In this document: positions 17,316 to 27,009 of the stretch, piece by piece
Layout of the letters: each line of letters opens with the position of its first letter
How positions within the stretch are numbered: the stretch's first letter is position 1
Origin: Anaerolineales bacterium
Lineage (GTDB): Bacteria > Chloroflexota > Anaerolineae > Anaerolineales > Villigracilaceae
Length of the DNA stretch: 64,000 nt
Reading direction: 5' to 3'
Assembly (NCBI GenBank): GCA_016789305.1
Contig: JAEURJ010000009.1
Span: 186,001-250,000, forward strand
Made by a program: the position numbers and the translations under genes
Notes under the pieces: generated by a model
The model's input: the letters and a program-made list of their open reading frames with translations, nothing else
Databases searched by the model: none
What the model was told of the DNA's origin: nothing

Positions 17316-18497
17316 TTATTGCTTCTCGGCCCACTCAACGATCTTGCGAAATCCCGCTTCCACATCTTCATCCGAAGCTGCGATGCTCATGCGGATAAAT
17401 CCCTCACCCTGCTCGCCAAATGCCGAACCGGGCACAAGCCCCACGCCATACTCATCCAAAATCTTTTCGCACATTTCAACAGAAGTCATCTTCAATGGGC
17501 GAAGATCAAGAAAGAAATAAAAAGCGCCCTGAGGAGGGATGATGCGCACGCGTTCACATTCCAATTCATGTGACAAGCGAATCACCAATTCGCGGCGGCG
17601 ACCATATCCAGCGCGCATATTTGCAGTCACCTCTTGAATCGCCGGGTCGGTCAATGCAAAGGTTGCGGCTTTTTGAATGAAGGGAGCTACACAGGTAATC
17701 GAGTTTTGTCCCGCCTTCTGGGCATTTTCGATCACACGCGCCGGAGCAGCAAGGAATCCAACACGCCAACCCGTCATGGCATAAGACTTGGACAAGCTGT
17801 TTACAATTAAAGTTCTTTCCTTTGCACCCTCGATTGCCGCCGCAGAAGTAGGGCGGCCTTCATAATATAAACTGCCATACACTTCATCGCTCACGATCCA
17901 CAGATCATTTGCCTTTGCAAAGTCTTGCAGCTTTTGCAAATATTCACGCGATGGATATGCCCCGGTGGGATTCGACGGGTAATTCAAAACAATGATCCGC
18001 GTCTTGGTTGTAAGCGCTTTTTCCCATGATTCAAAAAATGGGATAAAGCCATTCTCCGCAGGAGCCGGCACGCGGATCACATTTCCGCGCAGCATGGTCA
18101 CCATGTTCGAATGAGTCGCCCAAGATGGATCGGGAATTAAAACATCATCGCCGGGATTCAAAATGGATTGCATTCCCGTGTAATAGGCATGGATCCCGCC
18201 GTGCGTCACAAGAATTTCAGAATCAGGGTTGTACGTCACGCCTTCATCGCGCAATAATTTCGCAGCGATTGCTTTTCGCAATTCCAATGTACCGTTCGAT
18301 GGGCCGTAATGCGTCAAACCACTTTGCATCGCTTTTAGCGATTCCTCGATCACGGCAGGCGGCGTTCCAAAATCGGGGTCACCCACTTGCAAGCCGACGA
18401 TCTTCTTTCCGCTAGCCTTCAACGCAATGATGCGGTCAGACATGGCGACCGTGGCCGATTGACGGATCAATTCGAATTGTTCATTAAGCGACTGCAT
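17316..18497 (-). CDS. Class I PLP-dependent aminotransferase
   Basis: A fold-type I aminotransferase of 393 aa, closest in appearance to aspartate aminotransferase of the Igamma group. The PLP lysine is in NSLSKSYAMTGWRVGF, YPSNPTGAYPS holds the cofactor-contacting Asn, and FIRMSIAAS supplies the carboxylate-binding Arg. It could supply aspartate for argG or aminate phenylpyruvate made by PheA two genes downstream. Substrate range cannot be fixed from sequence. Confidence 0.88.
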   Translation of the reverse strand: MQSLNEQFELIRQSATVAMSDRIIALKASGKKIVGLQVGDPDFGTPPAVIEESLKAMQSGLTHYGPSNGTLELRKAIAAKLLRDEGVTYNPDSEILVTHGGIHAYYTGMQSILNPGDDVLIPDPSWATHSNMVTMLRGNVIRVPAPAENGFIPFFESWEKALTTKTRIIVLNYPSNPTGAYPSREYLQKLQDFAKANDLWIVSDEVYGSLYYEGRPTSAAAIEGAKERTLIVNSLSKSYAMTGWRVGFLAAPARVIENAQKAGQNSITCVAPFIQKAATFALTDPAIQEVTANMRAGYGRRRELVIRLSHELECERVRIIPPQGAFYFFLDLRPLKMTSVEMCEKILDEYGVGLVPGSAFGEQGEGFIRMSIAASDEDVEAGFRKIVEWAEKQ

Positions 18498-18564
18498 GAA
18501 AATACCTCTTCTAATTAATGAACATCAGTGTATCAAATAACCGAATCATCCGTCAACGTTTAGG

Positions 18565-18570
18565 TATACT
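18565..18570 (+). promoter_or_regulatory. -10 box close to the glycerate kinase start (leaderless type)
   Basis: TATACT lies exactly 6 nt before the ATG at 18577, so transcription would start at or next to the start codon. No ribosome binding site is visible. The same 6-nt spacing recurs at 33229, 38507 and 55119. Confidence 0.6.
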
Positions 18571-18576
18571 ATCAAC

Positions 18577-19833
18577 ATGTTTACGCCCGAACAATTTTCA
18601 ACATCTTCACTGCGCGATCCGCGCGTGCTGCGCATTCTCGCTGCGGCATTCAATGCAGCGGATCCATACACGGCTGTAAAAAAATATATCGATGAAAATC
18701 CAATTCCCAAAAATAAAAAGGTGTTTGCATTTGGACTGGGGAAAGCCGCCATCAAGATGACTCAAGCGCTGGCAGATTCGATTCCATTAACCGACACACT
18801 CGTCATCACCAAACACGCTTCACTCCTAACCGTTGAGCCTGCCACTGTTATCCTGGGAAATCATCCCATCCCCGGCATGGATAGTCTAGCCGCAGGCCGC
18901 GCCGCACTGGAGTTCGTGTCCAAACTCACACCCGATGATCTGCTCATCTGTTTAATCTCCGGCGGCGGCTCCGCATTAATGACCGCACCTGTTATTCCGT
19001 TGGACGAATTGCAATCATTAACCTCCGCCCTGCTTGCCAGCGGAGCCCGTATCGATGAGATCAACACCATCCGCAGGCATCTCGATTCGCTCAAAGGTGG
19101 TGGACTCGCTCAAGCGGCAAACGGTGCACAGATCATCAGTTTGATCCTCTCGGACGTCGTCGGCGATCCCGTCGAAGCAATTGCATCCGGTCCAACCGCA
19201 CCAGACTCAACAACCAATCAGGACACAGAAATGATCCTCGATCATTATAATATTCCCTTTAAACGATTAAATTTCAAAGAGACTCTAAAACCAAGTGATC
19301 CCGTTTTCACCCGTGTAAAAAATCAAATTGTCATTTCCAATTTGATCGCGTTACAGGCAGCAAAAGAACAGGCGGAACGGGAAGGCTTTGTCGTGAAAAT
19401 TGTCAACGAGAAATTGCAAGGAGAGGCTCGCGAAGTTGGAAAGGAAATGGCACTTCTATTAAAAGAGGAAGTAAAAAAACAAGCACGACCATTTTGCCTG
19501 CTGGCAGGTGGCGAAACGACTGTAACCCTTAAAGGAAATGGGAAGGGTGGACGTAATCAGGAGGTTGTGCTTGGGGCAGTGGAAATATTGAAAGAAATGG
19601 AAAACGTTCTGCTTATTTCCGTCGCCACAGATGGCGAAGACGGGCCAACGAACGCGGCAGGGGCGGCGGTGACAAGTGAATCAGCTCGCAAGGCTGGGTC
19701 GCTTGGGTTAAGTGTGGCAGACTCTCTATCCAGGAATGATGCGTATGCTTTTTTTGATCAATTGGGTGATTTAATAAAAACAGGTCCAAGCGGCACAAAT
19801 GTTAATGACATTTTGATCTGTACTGCGAAGTAA
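18577..19833 (+). CDS. Glycerate 2-kinase (GckA/MOFRL family)
   Basis: This phosphorylates D-glycerate to 2-phosphoglycerate. The 418-aa protein has the N-terminal DUF4147 domain (GLGKAAIKM, ISGGGSALMTAP with the glycine loop near residue 130, RRHLDSLKGGGLA) and the C-terminal MOFRL domain (LLAGGETTVTLKGNGKGGRNQE and ATDGEDGPTNAAGA). The family often works in serine-cycle or glyoxylate metabolism. It is divergent from the aminotransferase and ends in a bidirectional terminator. Its mRNA is probably leaderless. Confidence 0.9.
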   Translation: MFTPEQFSTSSLRDPRVLRILAAAFNAADPYTAVKKYIDENPIPKNKKVFAFGLGKAAIKMTQALADSIPLTDTLVITKHASLLTVEPATVILGNHPIPGMDSLAAGRAALEFVSKLTPDDLLICLISGGGSALMTAPVIPLDELQSLTSALLASGARIDEINTIRRHLDSLKGGGLAQAANGAQIISLILSDVVGDPVEAIASGPTAPDSTTNQDTEMILDHYNIPFKRLNFKETLKPSDPVFTRVKNQIVISNLIALQAAKEQAEREGFVVKIVNEKLQGEAREVGKEMALLLKEEVKKQARPFCLLAGGETTVTLKGNGKGGRNQEVVLGAVEILKEMENVLLISVATDGEDGPTNAAGAAVTSESARKAGSLGLSVADSLSRNDAYAFFDQLGDLIKTGPSGTNVNDILICTAK

Positions 19834-19875
19834 CAAGAAAAAGAGCATCCTATAACCGGGATGCCCTTTTTCTTG
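19834..19875. terminator. Bidirectional terminator
   Basis: Arms CAAGAAAAAGAGCATCC and GGATGCCCTTTTTCTTG enclose a short loop. A and T runs on both sides serve the convergent glycerate kinase and the secreted-protein gene at 19884. Confidence 0.85.
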
Positions 19876-19883
19876 TTATATAT

Positions 19884-20300
19884 CTAGCCTAAGACAGGTT
19901 CCTCAGTAGGTTTCTCGGTAGGCTTTGGCTCAGGTGTCTCATCACCAGTACCGGGCGCAGGCGGGGATTTGATTACTTTTTCGAAGAAGTTTTCCTTGGT
20001 ATCCTGATCGTAGATGGTCAAGGTTGCAGCTTCGGGGCCATAGCGGAAGGGGCCGATACAGATCAAAGTGCTCGGCGGGACAGTAACACAATCAAAGTGT
20101 TTTCCAGCCAGGGTCCCTGCAAAGTTGCCGCTGATTTCCGTCGGGAATGTGATTTTAATAAGCACATACAGACGGTTAATGCGGAATACATTTACAGTGG
20201 GGTCGTCGCTTTGGCGTGCATAAACTGAGGTGGCAAACAATGAAAAAACCATTACTAAAAATAAAACAAGGCTAACTTTTCTTACACGAGATTGGCGCAT
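19884..20300 (-). CDS. Small secreted protein of unknown function
   Basis: I do not recognise this 138-aa protein. The start MRQSRVRKVSL follows GGAGGAAAA, and residues 7-27 form a clear signal peptide ending near SVYARQ. The mature part is a beta-rich domain of about 85 residues with two cysteines (FDCVTVPPSTLICIG) that may form a disulfide, and the last 22 residues are a Pro/Glu/Thr-rich low-complexity tail. It has its own promoter (20339-20366) and terminator. An extracellular or cell-surface location is likely; a role is not evident. Confidence 0.75.
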   Translation of the reverse strand: MRQSRVRKVSLVLFLVMVFSLFATSVYARQSDDPTVNVFRINRLYVLIKITFPTEISGNFAGTLAGKHFDCVTVPPSTLICIGPFRYGPEAATLTIYDQDTKENFFEKVIKSPPAPGTGDETPEPKPTEKPTEEPVLG

Positions 20301-20338
20301 TTTTCCTCCGTTTCTAAAATTGGGCAATACTGATTTAC

Positions 20339-20366
20339 ATTATAGGGATGGCAAATTAAAAGTCAA
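20339..20366 (-). promoter_or_regulatory. Promoter of the secreted-protein gene
   Basis: On the minus strand TTGACT (20366-20361), 16 nt and TATAAT (20344-20339) form a near-consensus promoter. Confidence 0.8.
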
Positions 20367-20441
20367 TCACCAATAAGGGGGAGACCCAAAACGAATTACT
20401 CCAACGACAAATCAGAATGGCTCTGTTACTAATTTGAGATC

Positions 20442-21176
20442 TCAACTTTTCTCCACCACCCAAAAATGGGATAAGCCAAGAATCTTCAACGGAGTCGTTT
20501 CGAGAAACTGCAAAATCGCTCGCAGGAATTTCCCCAGCACACCAAAACGGGCAATGATGTTGTCGTAAGCGCCGAAAATGACGGTGCGTTCAATGAATTT
20601 CACCGACAGGCCATCAAATAGTTTCTGCAGGTCGGCACGCGAATACACACGAACATGCGGAGCAAGTTTGTTACGCAAAAATCGCGGGAAATAATTTACA
20701 AATAACTTGTTCCCAAAGTAATATTTACCATTCCAATAAATGCCGTGCGTTTCAAAGGGATAGCCGCGGTTTGGGCAAAAAATCACAGCGCGCCCACCCA
20801 CTTTCAGAACACGGATCATTTCACGGATCGCGACGCGGTCATCCTGAACGTGTTCGATCACTTCGTGACTGAGAATCAGGTCAAAGGTCCCAGAAGGAAG
20901 CGGAATGAATTCACCGGCAGCATTGAATATCTCTTTTGAGCGGATATGCGCCTCGACAGCGCGATCCATGTCATATTCCAACCCGATCACTCTTGCGCCG
21001 AGGTCCGTTAGTTTTTCAACATACATCCCCACGCCGCAGCCATTTTCCAATATCGTTCCATTAATTCTGTGTTCTGCGAATTTGTGGATCATTTCAAGTC
21101 GGCGTTGTTGTCCTGCACGCCACACATAGGACGGTTCGCCACGCAAGGCGGCTTTATCGAGGTCTCTTTGATTCAT
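20442..21176 (-). CDS. SAM-dependent methyltransferase (class I)
   Basis: A 244-aa class I methyltransferase. Motif I is ILENGCGVGMYVEKL, the acidic end of strand 2 is GLEYDMDRA, and the post-motif FDLILSHEVIEHVQDD is of the Methyltransf_11/23 type common in lipid, quinone or glycan methylation. The C terminus has two amphipathic stretches (RFLRAILQFLETTPLKI) that suggest a peripheral membrane contact. A TATAAT box lies 8 nt before the ATG and no ribosome site is visible, so it may be translated from a nearly leaderless mRNA. Substrate unknown. Confidence 0.8.
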   Translation of the reverse strand: MNQRDLDKAALRGEPSYVWRAGQQRRLEMIHKFAEHRINGTILENGCGVGMYVEKLTDLGARVIGLEYDMDRAVEAHIRSKEIFNAAGEFIPLPSGTFDLILSHEVIEHVQDDRVAIREMIRVLKVGGRAVIFCPNRGYPFETHGIYWNGKYYFGNKLFVNYFPRFLRNKLAPHVRVYSRADLQKLFDGLSVKFIERTVIFGAYDNIIARFGVLGKFLRAILQFLETTPLKILGLSHFWVVEKS

Positions 21177-21212
21177 AGCTGCAAATTATACCCACACTGG
21201 GCATTATATACC

Positions 21213-21241
21213 TTGCGCCTTCATCGTCTCTATGCTAAAAT
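21213..21241 (+). promoter_or_regulatory. Promoter of nusA operon
   Basis: TTGCGC (21213-21218), a 17-nt spacer and TAAAAT (21236-21241). Initiation near 21248 gives a ~120-nt leader that contains an attenuator. Confidence 0.7.
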
Positions 21242-21254
21242 CTCGGAGTACTGA

Positions 21255-21300
21255 CAACCCAATATCGAACGCACCAAAAGTGGGTTGCCCCCACTTTTTT
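21255..21300 (+). promoter_or_regulatory. Attenuator in the nusA leader
   Basis: A terminator with arms AAAAGTGGG (21276-21284) and CCCACTTTT (21290-21298) and a U run lies 68 nt before nusA. The upstream CAACCCA (21255-21261) can pair with TGGGTTG (21281-21287), which takes away the terminator's 5' arm. The two forms exclude each other. NusA stimulates pausing and termination, and autoregulation through a leader terminator is known in Bacillus subtilis, so feedback control is plausible. Confidence 0.7.
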
Positions 21301-21367
21301 GCTTGTTAATACTAAAACTACCTAATATTTACTTTGAAAGATGGATATCTAAAATGGAGCAGGAAGC

Positions 21368-23260
21368 ATGACCAAGAATGATTTCGCCCTGGCATTCAAT
21401 GAAATTCTCGAAGAAAAGCAACTCGCCAAAGATGTGATCGTCACTGCGATCGAATCGGCGATGGTATCCGCCTATCGACGAGCCGTAAACGCATCCACCG
21501 CACAGCATGTGGAAGCCAAACTCGACCCCGATACCGGCCATGTCATCGTCTATGCTGAAAAGGAAGTGGTTGAAGGGAATGTTGTCGATCAGCGTACCGA
21601 AGTGCTTCTTGAAGAAGCACGAAAGGTACATCCTGATGTACAGCTTGGCGATATGGCGATCGTTGAAACGACCCCTGCAGATTTTGGCCGCGTTGCGGCT
21701 CAAACGGCGCGTCAGGTGATCCAACAGCGCATCCGAGAGGCTGAACGCTCCAACCAAATGCAGTATTTCGAGCGTCAGGTCGGCGAGATCGTCTCCGGCT
21801 TGGTGCAGGCGATTAATGCACAAGGCGCCACCATCGGTTTGGATATGAAGGCCGAAGGCGTGATGCCCAATAACCAGAAGATCCCCGGCGAACGTTTGAA
21901 ACTACATGATCGTGTTCGCGCGGTCGTGATGGAAGTTAAAGATGGCACCCGCGGACCGCAGATCGTGCTCTCCCGCGCCCATCGCAACTTCCTGCGCCGC
22001 TTGCTTGAAAATGAAGTCCCTGAGATCTACCACGGCATTGTAGAGATCCGCGCGATCTCTCGTGAACCCGGCGCGCGCGCCAAGGTGGCTGTCTCTGCCA
22101 CCCAGGCCGGCATCGACCCTGTGGGCGCATGTGTGGGTATCAAAGGCGTGCGCATTCAAGCCATTGTGAAGGAACTTCACGACGAAAAGATCGACATTAT
22201 TCAATGGGATCAAGACCCCATTATTTATATTTCCAAGGCCATCAGCCCTGCCCGCGTGAGCGGCGTGTATTTGGCTGATGACGAAGGTGCGAAGACCGCC
22301 ACCGTTGTCGTTGGTGAAGATCAATTGAGCCTCGCCATCGGCCGTGATGGACAAAATGCCCGCCTCGCTGCCAAGTTGACCGGCTGGCGCATTGATATCA
22401 AATCCTTGAGCGAAGCTGCTGGCGATACTCTCAATAAACTGCAAAACAATGCAGAGTTGATGGCCATGCTCCCCGCTGCTGTCGAAGCCATCCCTCAAAT
22501 TCAGGAAATCCTCGCCAAGAAGGCAGAGGGTCGTTCAATCATGCCTGAGGAATATACGGCCCTCGGTCAATTTGTGGACCGCGTCGAACGCCGCACAATT
22601 CAAATTAAAGAAGAAGCTGTCCGCGCAGAGGAAGAACGCACTTCCGCTGCCCGCGCAGACATTCCCGCCGCCGCCTTCACCATGCCGCTCGAACAGGCCA
22701 ATCTCAAGGAACACGTATTCAACATTCTTATCGAGGCCGGTTTCGAGAACGTTGGCGATCTAATGTACTCGCTCAAGACTGATCAAAACAAGGTGCTGGG
22801 ACTTTCCGGCATCGGCTCCAAGGCCATTCAAAACATTGAAGAAGCGCTCGCTGCGATTGTCTTCCCTGAACCGGTGGTTGAGGAAGTTCCAGTCGTTGAA
22901 GAAGTCGCTACTTCTCCAGTAATCCCGGAAGTTGTTGTCGAAGTGCCGATTGTTCCGGGTGAGGAAAAGCCGGTCAGCAAGAAGCAGGCCGAGGCGAAAA
23001 AAGAAGCGAAACGTCATGCAGGCGAAGAGCCTGAAAACGAATTTGCGAAGGACGGCGTCTCGCTGGATGAATTGTTCAAGATGAAGCCTGAAACCTTCCA
23101 GGTGCCCGCAGCGGACGATGATGCGGATGACAAGAAAAAAGGCAAGAAAGTCAAGAAGAAGGGCGTTGCCCTTGAGTTCGATGAAGGCCTCGGTGAAGTA
23201 GTCGGCCGTAAGAAACACAAGCGCGGCGACGACTCCACTACAGGTGAAGACTGGGAATAA
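21368..23260 (+). CDS. nusA: Transcription termination/antitermination factor NusA, with long C-terminal tail
   Basis: NusA binds RNA polymerase and nascent RNA and modulates pausing and termination. The N-terminal polymerase-binding domain (1-125) is followed by an S1 domain (about 130-200) and two KH domains (210-345, with [18 protein letters not shown] and [18 protein letters not shown]). Residues 440-500 form a helix-hairpin-helix module ([18 protein letters not shown]). The last ~125 residues are unusual: a Val/Glu/Pro-rich linker and a Lys/Asp-rich tail. GGAGCAGGAAGC precedes the ATG. rimP, normally upstream, is absent here. It leads the ylxR-infB-rbfA cluster. Confidence 0.95.
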   Translation: MTKNDFALAFNEILEEKQLAKDVIVTAIESAMVSAYRRAVNASTAQHVEAKLDPDTGHVIVYAEKEVVEGNVVDQRTEVLLEEARKVHPDVQLGDMAIVETTPADFGRVAAQTARQVIQQRIREAERSNQMQYFERQVGEIVSGLVQAINAQGATIGLDMKAEGVMPNNQKIPGERLKLHDRVRAVVMEVKDGTRGPQIVLSRAHRNFLRRLLENEVPEIYHGIVEIRAISREPGARAKVAVSATQAGIDPVGACVGIKGVRIQAIVKELHDEKIDIIQWDQDPIIYISKAISPARVSGVYLADDEGAKTATVVVGEDQLSLAIGRDGQNARLAAKLTGWRIDIKSLSEAAGDTLNKLQNNAELMAMLPAAVEAIPQIQEILAKKAEGRSIMPEEYTALGQFVDRVERRTIQIKEEAVRAEEERTSAARADIPAAAFTMPLEQANLKEHVFNILIEAGFENVGDLMYSLKTDQNKVLGLSGIGSKAIQNIEEALAAIVFPEPVVEEVPVVEEVATSPVIPEVVVEVPIVPGEEKPVSKKQAEAKKEAKRHAGEEPENEFAKDGVSLDELFKMKPETFQVPAADDDADDKKKGKKVKKKGVALEFDEGLGEVVGRKKHKRGDDSTTGEDWE

Positions 23261-23295
23261 CCAGTCCCCCTCTCTTCGGAGAGGGATAGAAAGAG

Positions 23296-23607
23296 ATGAA
23301 GAAGAAACCTGCCCAACGAGTAAAACATGTACCCCAACGGACCTGCGTTGGATGCCGTGATGTTCTCTCCAAGAGACAACTCATCCGCATCGTACGCACT
23401 TCCGAAGGGGTGCGGATCGACCCGACCAGCAAACTCGCTGGAAGAGGCGCATATTTGCACGACCGACGCGAATGTTGGGAACGCGGACTCAAAGGCGCGC
23501 TTCAAAACGCGCTGAAAACTGAGTTGACAAAAGAAGATCGTGCTACTCTGGAAGATTTTATGAATACTCTGCCGCAAGAGGCGGAGACCAACCCGCAGCC
23601 TATGTGA
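23296..23607 (+). CDS. rnpM: YlxR/RnpM RNA-binding protein (DUF448)
   Basis: A 103-aa YlxR-family protein, shown in Gram-positive bacteria to bind RNase P RNA. The hallmark RTCVGCRDVLSKRQLIRIVR (residues 16-35) and GRGAYLH are present. It sits between nusA and infB, the invariable position of this family. Basic, soluble and probably nucleoid- or RNA-associated. Confidence 0.9.
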   Translation: MKKKPAQRVKHVPQRTCVGCRDVLSKRQLIRIVRTSEGVRIDPTSKLAGRGAYLHDRRECWERGLKGALQNALKTELTKEDRATLEDFMNTLPQEAETNPQPM

Positions 23608-23694
23608 ACGAATAGCCACTCGCTCTCAGGCTCCCCGTTGGTATCGTACACGCAGGTGGAATGCAAACCCTGCAACCTAGCAAGGAGGTGGCCT

Positions 23695-25464
23695 ATGAGT
23701 ACGAAAATTGAATTACCATCCAGCATCGTGATCCGCGATCTGGCACAAAAGATCGAAAAAAGCCCAATTGACCTCATTAAAAAATTAATGACGAACGGCG
23801 TGATGGCGACCATTAACCAGTCGGTGGATTTTGACACGGCTGCAATTGTCGTTGGCGAATATGGCTTTGAAGCCGTTGCTGAAGTCATTGAAGAGGAAGT
23901 TAAAAAAGAAACTGGTGAAGTTCCCCTCTGGCGTCAGATGATCGCCGGGGAAGACGGCACGCAGTTGAAATTGCGTCCTCCGGTTGTGACCATTCTTGGT
24001 CACGTCGATCACGGAAAAACCAGCCTGCTCGATGCGATCCGTTCCACGGAAGTGGCCGCCGGCGAAGCAGGCGGCATTACCCAGCACATCGGCGCCTATC
24101 AAGTTGAAAAGAAGGGAAGATTAATCACCTTCCTCGACACCCCCGGCCATGCTGCATTTACCCAAATGCGCGCACGCGGTGCACAAGGCGCTGATATCGT
24201 CGTGCTTGTGGTCGCCGCAGACGATGGCGTGATGCCCCAGACTCGCGAGGCAATTGCCCATGCAAAAGCGGCACGCGTGCCGATGATGGTGGCGCTCAAC
24301 AAGATCGACAAAGCCAACGCAAATCCCGACCGTGTCAAACAACAACTTGCCGAACTCGAACTTGTCCCCGACGATTGGGGCGGCAGCACGATGGTGGTTC
24401 CGGTCTCTGCAAAACAGAAAATGGGAATCGATGATCTGCTTGAAGGTATTTTGCTCGTGGCAGACAGCACCGAGATCAAGGCAAATCCCGCAGGAAAAGT
24501 CATCGGCACTGTGATCGAAGCTGAACTGGATAAATCCAAGGGTGTGCTCGCAACCTTACTTGTCCAAAACGGGACGCTTGAATCCGGTGATATCGTTGTG
24601 GCTGGAACGGCTTATGGCAAGCTGCGTGCAATCTCTGATTTCAAAGGCAAGCCGATCAAGAAAGCCGGTCCGTCCACACCAGTGGCCGTGATGGGCTTAA
24701 GCGATGTTCCCTCGGCTGGTGATATTTTCGAAGTGGTCCAATCGGAAAAAGAAGCTCGCGCCATCGTTTCAGAACGCGCACAAACCGCAAAAACATTGTC
24801 ACAGACGAAAAAGAAGGTATCCCTCGAAGATTTGTTTGCCAATGTGCAGGCCGGCGAAGCCAAGGAACTTAACCTCATCGTCAAAGCCGATGTGCAGGGG
24901 TCTTTGGAACCCATCGTCACCGAACTGAACAAACTTGGCGAAGGTGAAATCGGATTACATATCCTCCATGCAGAAACTGGCAACATTGGCAATAACGATG
25001 TGATGCTCGCCTCCGCCTCGAAGGCCATCATCGTCGGCTTCAACGTCCAGGCGGACGTGGACGCCCGCCGCATGGCTGAAAAAGAAGGCGTGGACCTGCG
25101 TTTGTACGAAATCATCTACCGCATGACCGAGGATATTGAAAAAGCGCTCAAGGGTATGCTCGAACCCGAGATCGTGGAAAAGGTTCTCGGTAAAGCCACT
25201 GTTCTCAAGGTGTTTGAAGCCTCAAAGTTTGGACGTGTCGCAGGCTGCAAGGTAACTGAAGGCGAATTACGGCGCGGAGCGAAAGTACGGCTGTATCGCG
25301 GTACTGACATCGTCTATGAAGGAGATCTCTCCTCCCTTCGACACGAAAAGGAAGATGCGAAGGAAATCCGAACCGGCTTTGAGTGCGGCGTCGGCTTCAA
25401 GAGTTTCAACGATATTCAGCCCGGTGATCAACTGGTTTGCTATTTGATCGAAAAAGGCGCATAA
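23695..25464 (+). CDS. infB: Translation initiation factor IF-2, short form
   Basis: IF-2 is the GTPase that places initiator tRNA on the 30S subunit. I start it at [10 protein letters not shown], preceded by AAGGAGGTGGCCT. The G domain carries GHVDHGKTS (102-110), DTPGH, NKID and SAK, followed by domains II, III and IV. At 589 aa it has only one IF2_N module ([21 protein letters not shown]) and lacks the long N-terminal extension of enterobacterial IF-2. It belongs to the nusA transcript. Confidence 0.96.
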   Translation: MSTKIELPSSIVIRDLAQKIEKSPIDLIKKLMTNGVMATINQSVDFDTAAIVVGEYGFEAVAEVIEEEVKKETGEVPLWRQMIAGEDGTQLKLRPPVVTILGHVDHGKTSLLDAIRSTEVAAGEAGGITQHIGAYQVEKKGRLITFLDTPGHAAFTQMRARGAQGADIVVLVVAADDGVMPQTREAIAHAKAARVPMMVALNKIDKANANPDRVKQQLAELELVPDDWGGSTMVVPVSAKQKMGIDDLLEGILLVADSTEIKANPAGKVIGTVIEAELDKSKGVLATLLVQNGTLESGDIVVAGTAYGKLRAISDFKGKPIKKAGPSTPVAVMGLSDVPSAGDIFEVVQSEKEARAIVSERAQTAKTLSQTKKKVSLEDLFANVQAGEAKELNLIVKADVQGSLEPIVTELNKLGEGEIGLHILHAETGNIGNNDVMLASASKAIIVGFNVQADVDARRMAEKEGVDLRLYEIIYRMTEDIEKALKGMLEPEIVEKVLGKATVLKVFEASKFGRVAGCKVTEGELRRGAKVRLYRGTDIVYEGDLSSLRHEKEDAKEIRTGFECGVGFKSFNDIQPGDQLVCYLIEKGA

Positions 25465-25467
25465 TAT

Positions 25468-25500
25468 TTGTAGGGACACAGCGACGCTGTGTCCCTACAA
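25468..25500. repeat. Palindromic intergenic repeat, copy 2
   Basis: TTGTAGGGACACAGCG and CGCTGTGTCCCTACAA are perfect 16-base arms around a single A. It fills the infB-rbfA gap. Copies also occur at 9641-9669 and 35961-35986. There is no U run, so this is a REP-like element rather than a terminator. Confidence 0.85.
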
Positions 25501-25518
25501 CGACAAAAAGAAGAAAAC

Positions 25519-25869
25519 ATGCCATCAGGAATAAGATTACAACGTATTCAAGACCGTGTAAAACAGGAAGTCTCCGAGATGTTGATCCGCGAGATTAATG
25601 ATCCGCGGCTCAAACAGATCTTCATCACGGACGTGAAAATAGACCGCGAACTCACCGTGGCGGATATTTATGTCTCTGCAATCGAAGGTTCATCGCGTTC
25701 AGCAGAGATCCTCGCCGGTCTGGAATCTGCTTCCGGTTTTCTGCGAAGAAACCTCTCTGCCAGGGTCGAAGTGCGGGCATTTCCCCGCCTGCGCTTTCAT
25801 TGGGACCCAACCCCGGAGAATGCAGATCATATTGAGAAGATCCTGGCCGGATTAAGAGAAAAGAAGTAA
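25519..25869 (+). CDS. rbfA: Ribosome-binding factor A
   Basis: RbfA helps mature the 5' end of 16S rRNA in the 30S subunit. The 116-aa protein has the KH-like fold with RLQRIQDRVKQEVSEML at the N terminus and PRLRFHWDPTPENADHIEKIL near the end, both family hallmarks. I start it at MPSGIRL; a longer frame would begin inside the palindromic repeat. It follows infB in the standard order. Confidence 0.93.
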   Translation: MPSGIRLQRIQDRVKQEVSEMLIREINDPRLKQIFITDVKIDRELTVADIYVSAIEGSSRSAEILAGLESASGFLRRNLSARVEVRAFPRLRFHWDPTPENADHIEKILAGLREKK

Positions 25870-25882
25870 TTCCGTTTTTGAG

Positions 25883-25911
25883 TTGACGTTTTGAAAGCGG
25901 TCATGTACGAT
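25883..25911 (+). promoter_or_regulatory. Promoter upstream of nrnA
   Basis: TTGACG (25883-25888), a 17-nt spacer and TACGAT (25906-25911). It would give the downstream nrnA-truB-ribF genes a start independent of nusA. Confidence 0.6.
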
Positions 25912-25970
25912 TAGGCAGTAAAGTGCGAATTTACATTGTCTTCAAAAAAACAAGGGAGCTACCAACATAA

Positions 25971-26927
25971 ATGAATAATGCCTTGCCTGGGGACATAAAA
26001 TCTAGATTATCCGCAGCGAATAAGATCGTCATTGTTTCGCATGTGCGCCCGGATGGAGATGCCATCGGCTCCCTTCTCGGACTTGGACTTGCCTTGCGCG
26101 AAGCAGGGAAGTCTGTACAAATGGTTCTTGTGGACGGAGTCCCCTCCTCTTTTAGATATCTCGAAGGAAGTGAGACCATCGTCCGGGAACCCAACGGCGA
26201 TCACGATACGTTCATCACCGTGGATTGTGCCGATTTCAAACGGACAGGAAAAGCCTTTGAAAATTTCGGCCAGCCCGATCTCAATATCGACCATCACAAA
26301 ACCAACGAACAGTTTGGAAAATTAAATCTCATCGAAGCAGAGGAAGTGGCTACCGCTGCCATCCTCACCAACCACCTGCCGAAATGGGGTTTATCCATCA
26401 CGCAGCCAGTGGCTGCTGCCTTGTTAACTGGCATCATCACAGACACGCTCGGTTTTCGCACATCCAACACCACCCCGGAAGCACTGCGGCAGGCTGCTAC
26501 CTTGATGGAAACCGGCGTGGATATGCCAAATATTTACATGCGCGCACTCATCACGAAAACCTATCCTGCTGCACGTTATTGGGGAGCAGGCCTCTCCAGC
26601 CTGCAGAGCAAGAATGGGATCGTTTGGGGCACTTTGACCCTCGCAGACCGTAAAGCCGCTGGCTACGGCGGCAATGACGACGCCGACCTGATCAACATGA
26701 TCTCAGCCATCGATGGTAATAAAGTGGGCATGATCTTCGTCGAACAAGCAGATAAACACGTCAAAATTTCCTGGCGTGCCCTTGAAAATGGAATTGATGT
26801 ATCCCCGATCGCAAAACACTTTAAAGGCGGAGGACATGCTGCAGCCGCAGGAGCAGATATTGAGGGCGGCCTGAGCGAAGTTCAAAGAGACGTGCTCAAA
26901 GTAACCAGGGAAATGTTGAATTTGTAA
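25971..26927 (+). CDS. nrnA: DHH-family phosphoesterase (NrnA type)
   Basis: A bifunctional oligoribonuclease/pAp phosphatase or a related c-di-nucleotide phosphodiesterase. Metal ligands are in HVRPDGDAIGS (H24, D28, D30), D83 of TVDCAD and the DHH motif at 105-107; the DHHA1 domain ends with KGGGHAAAAGAD near residue 285. Length (318 aa) is normal. Its position between rbfA and truB is widely conserved in bacteria. Confidence 0.9.
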   Translation: MNNALPGDIKSRLSAANKIVIVSHVRPDGDAIGSLLGLGLALREAGKSVQMVLVDGVPSSFRYLEGSETIVREPNGDHDTFITVDCADFKRTGKAFENFGQPDLNIDHHKTNEQFGKLNLIEAEEVATAAILTNHLPKWGLSITQPVAAALLTGIITDTLGFRTSNTTPEALRQAATLMETGVDMPNIYMRALITKTYPAARYWGAGLSSLQSKNGIVWGTLTLADRKAAGYGGNDDADLINMISAIDGNKVGMIFVEQADKHVKISWRALENGIDVSPIAKHFKGGGHAAAAGADIEGGLSEVQRDVLKVTREMLNL

Positions 26928-27009
26928 GTAATTAGTCCGTTCGTAGTATTGAATTTTCAGACTAAAAACGTTATCCTAAAACAAAGAGGATCAAGGAGGA
27001 ATAACCTAA

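Noticed and set aside
21902..22498. A 198-codon frame antisense to nusA.
   Set aside because: Its composition mirrors nusA codons and no promoter or ribosome site is present; it is a shadow frame.
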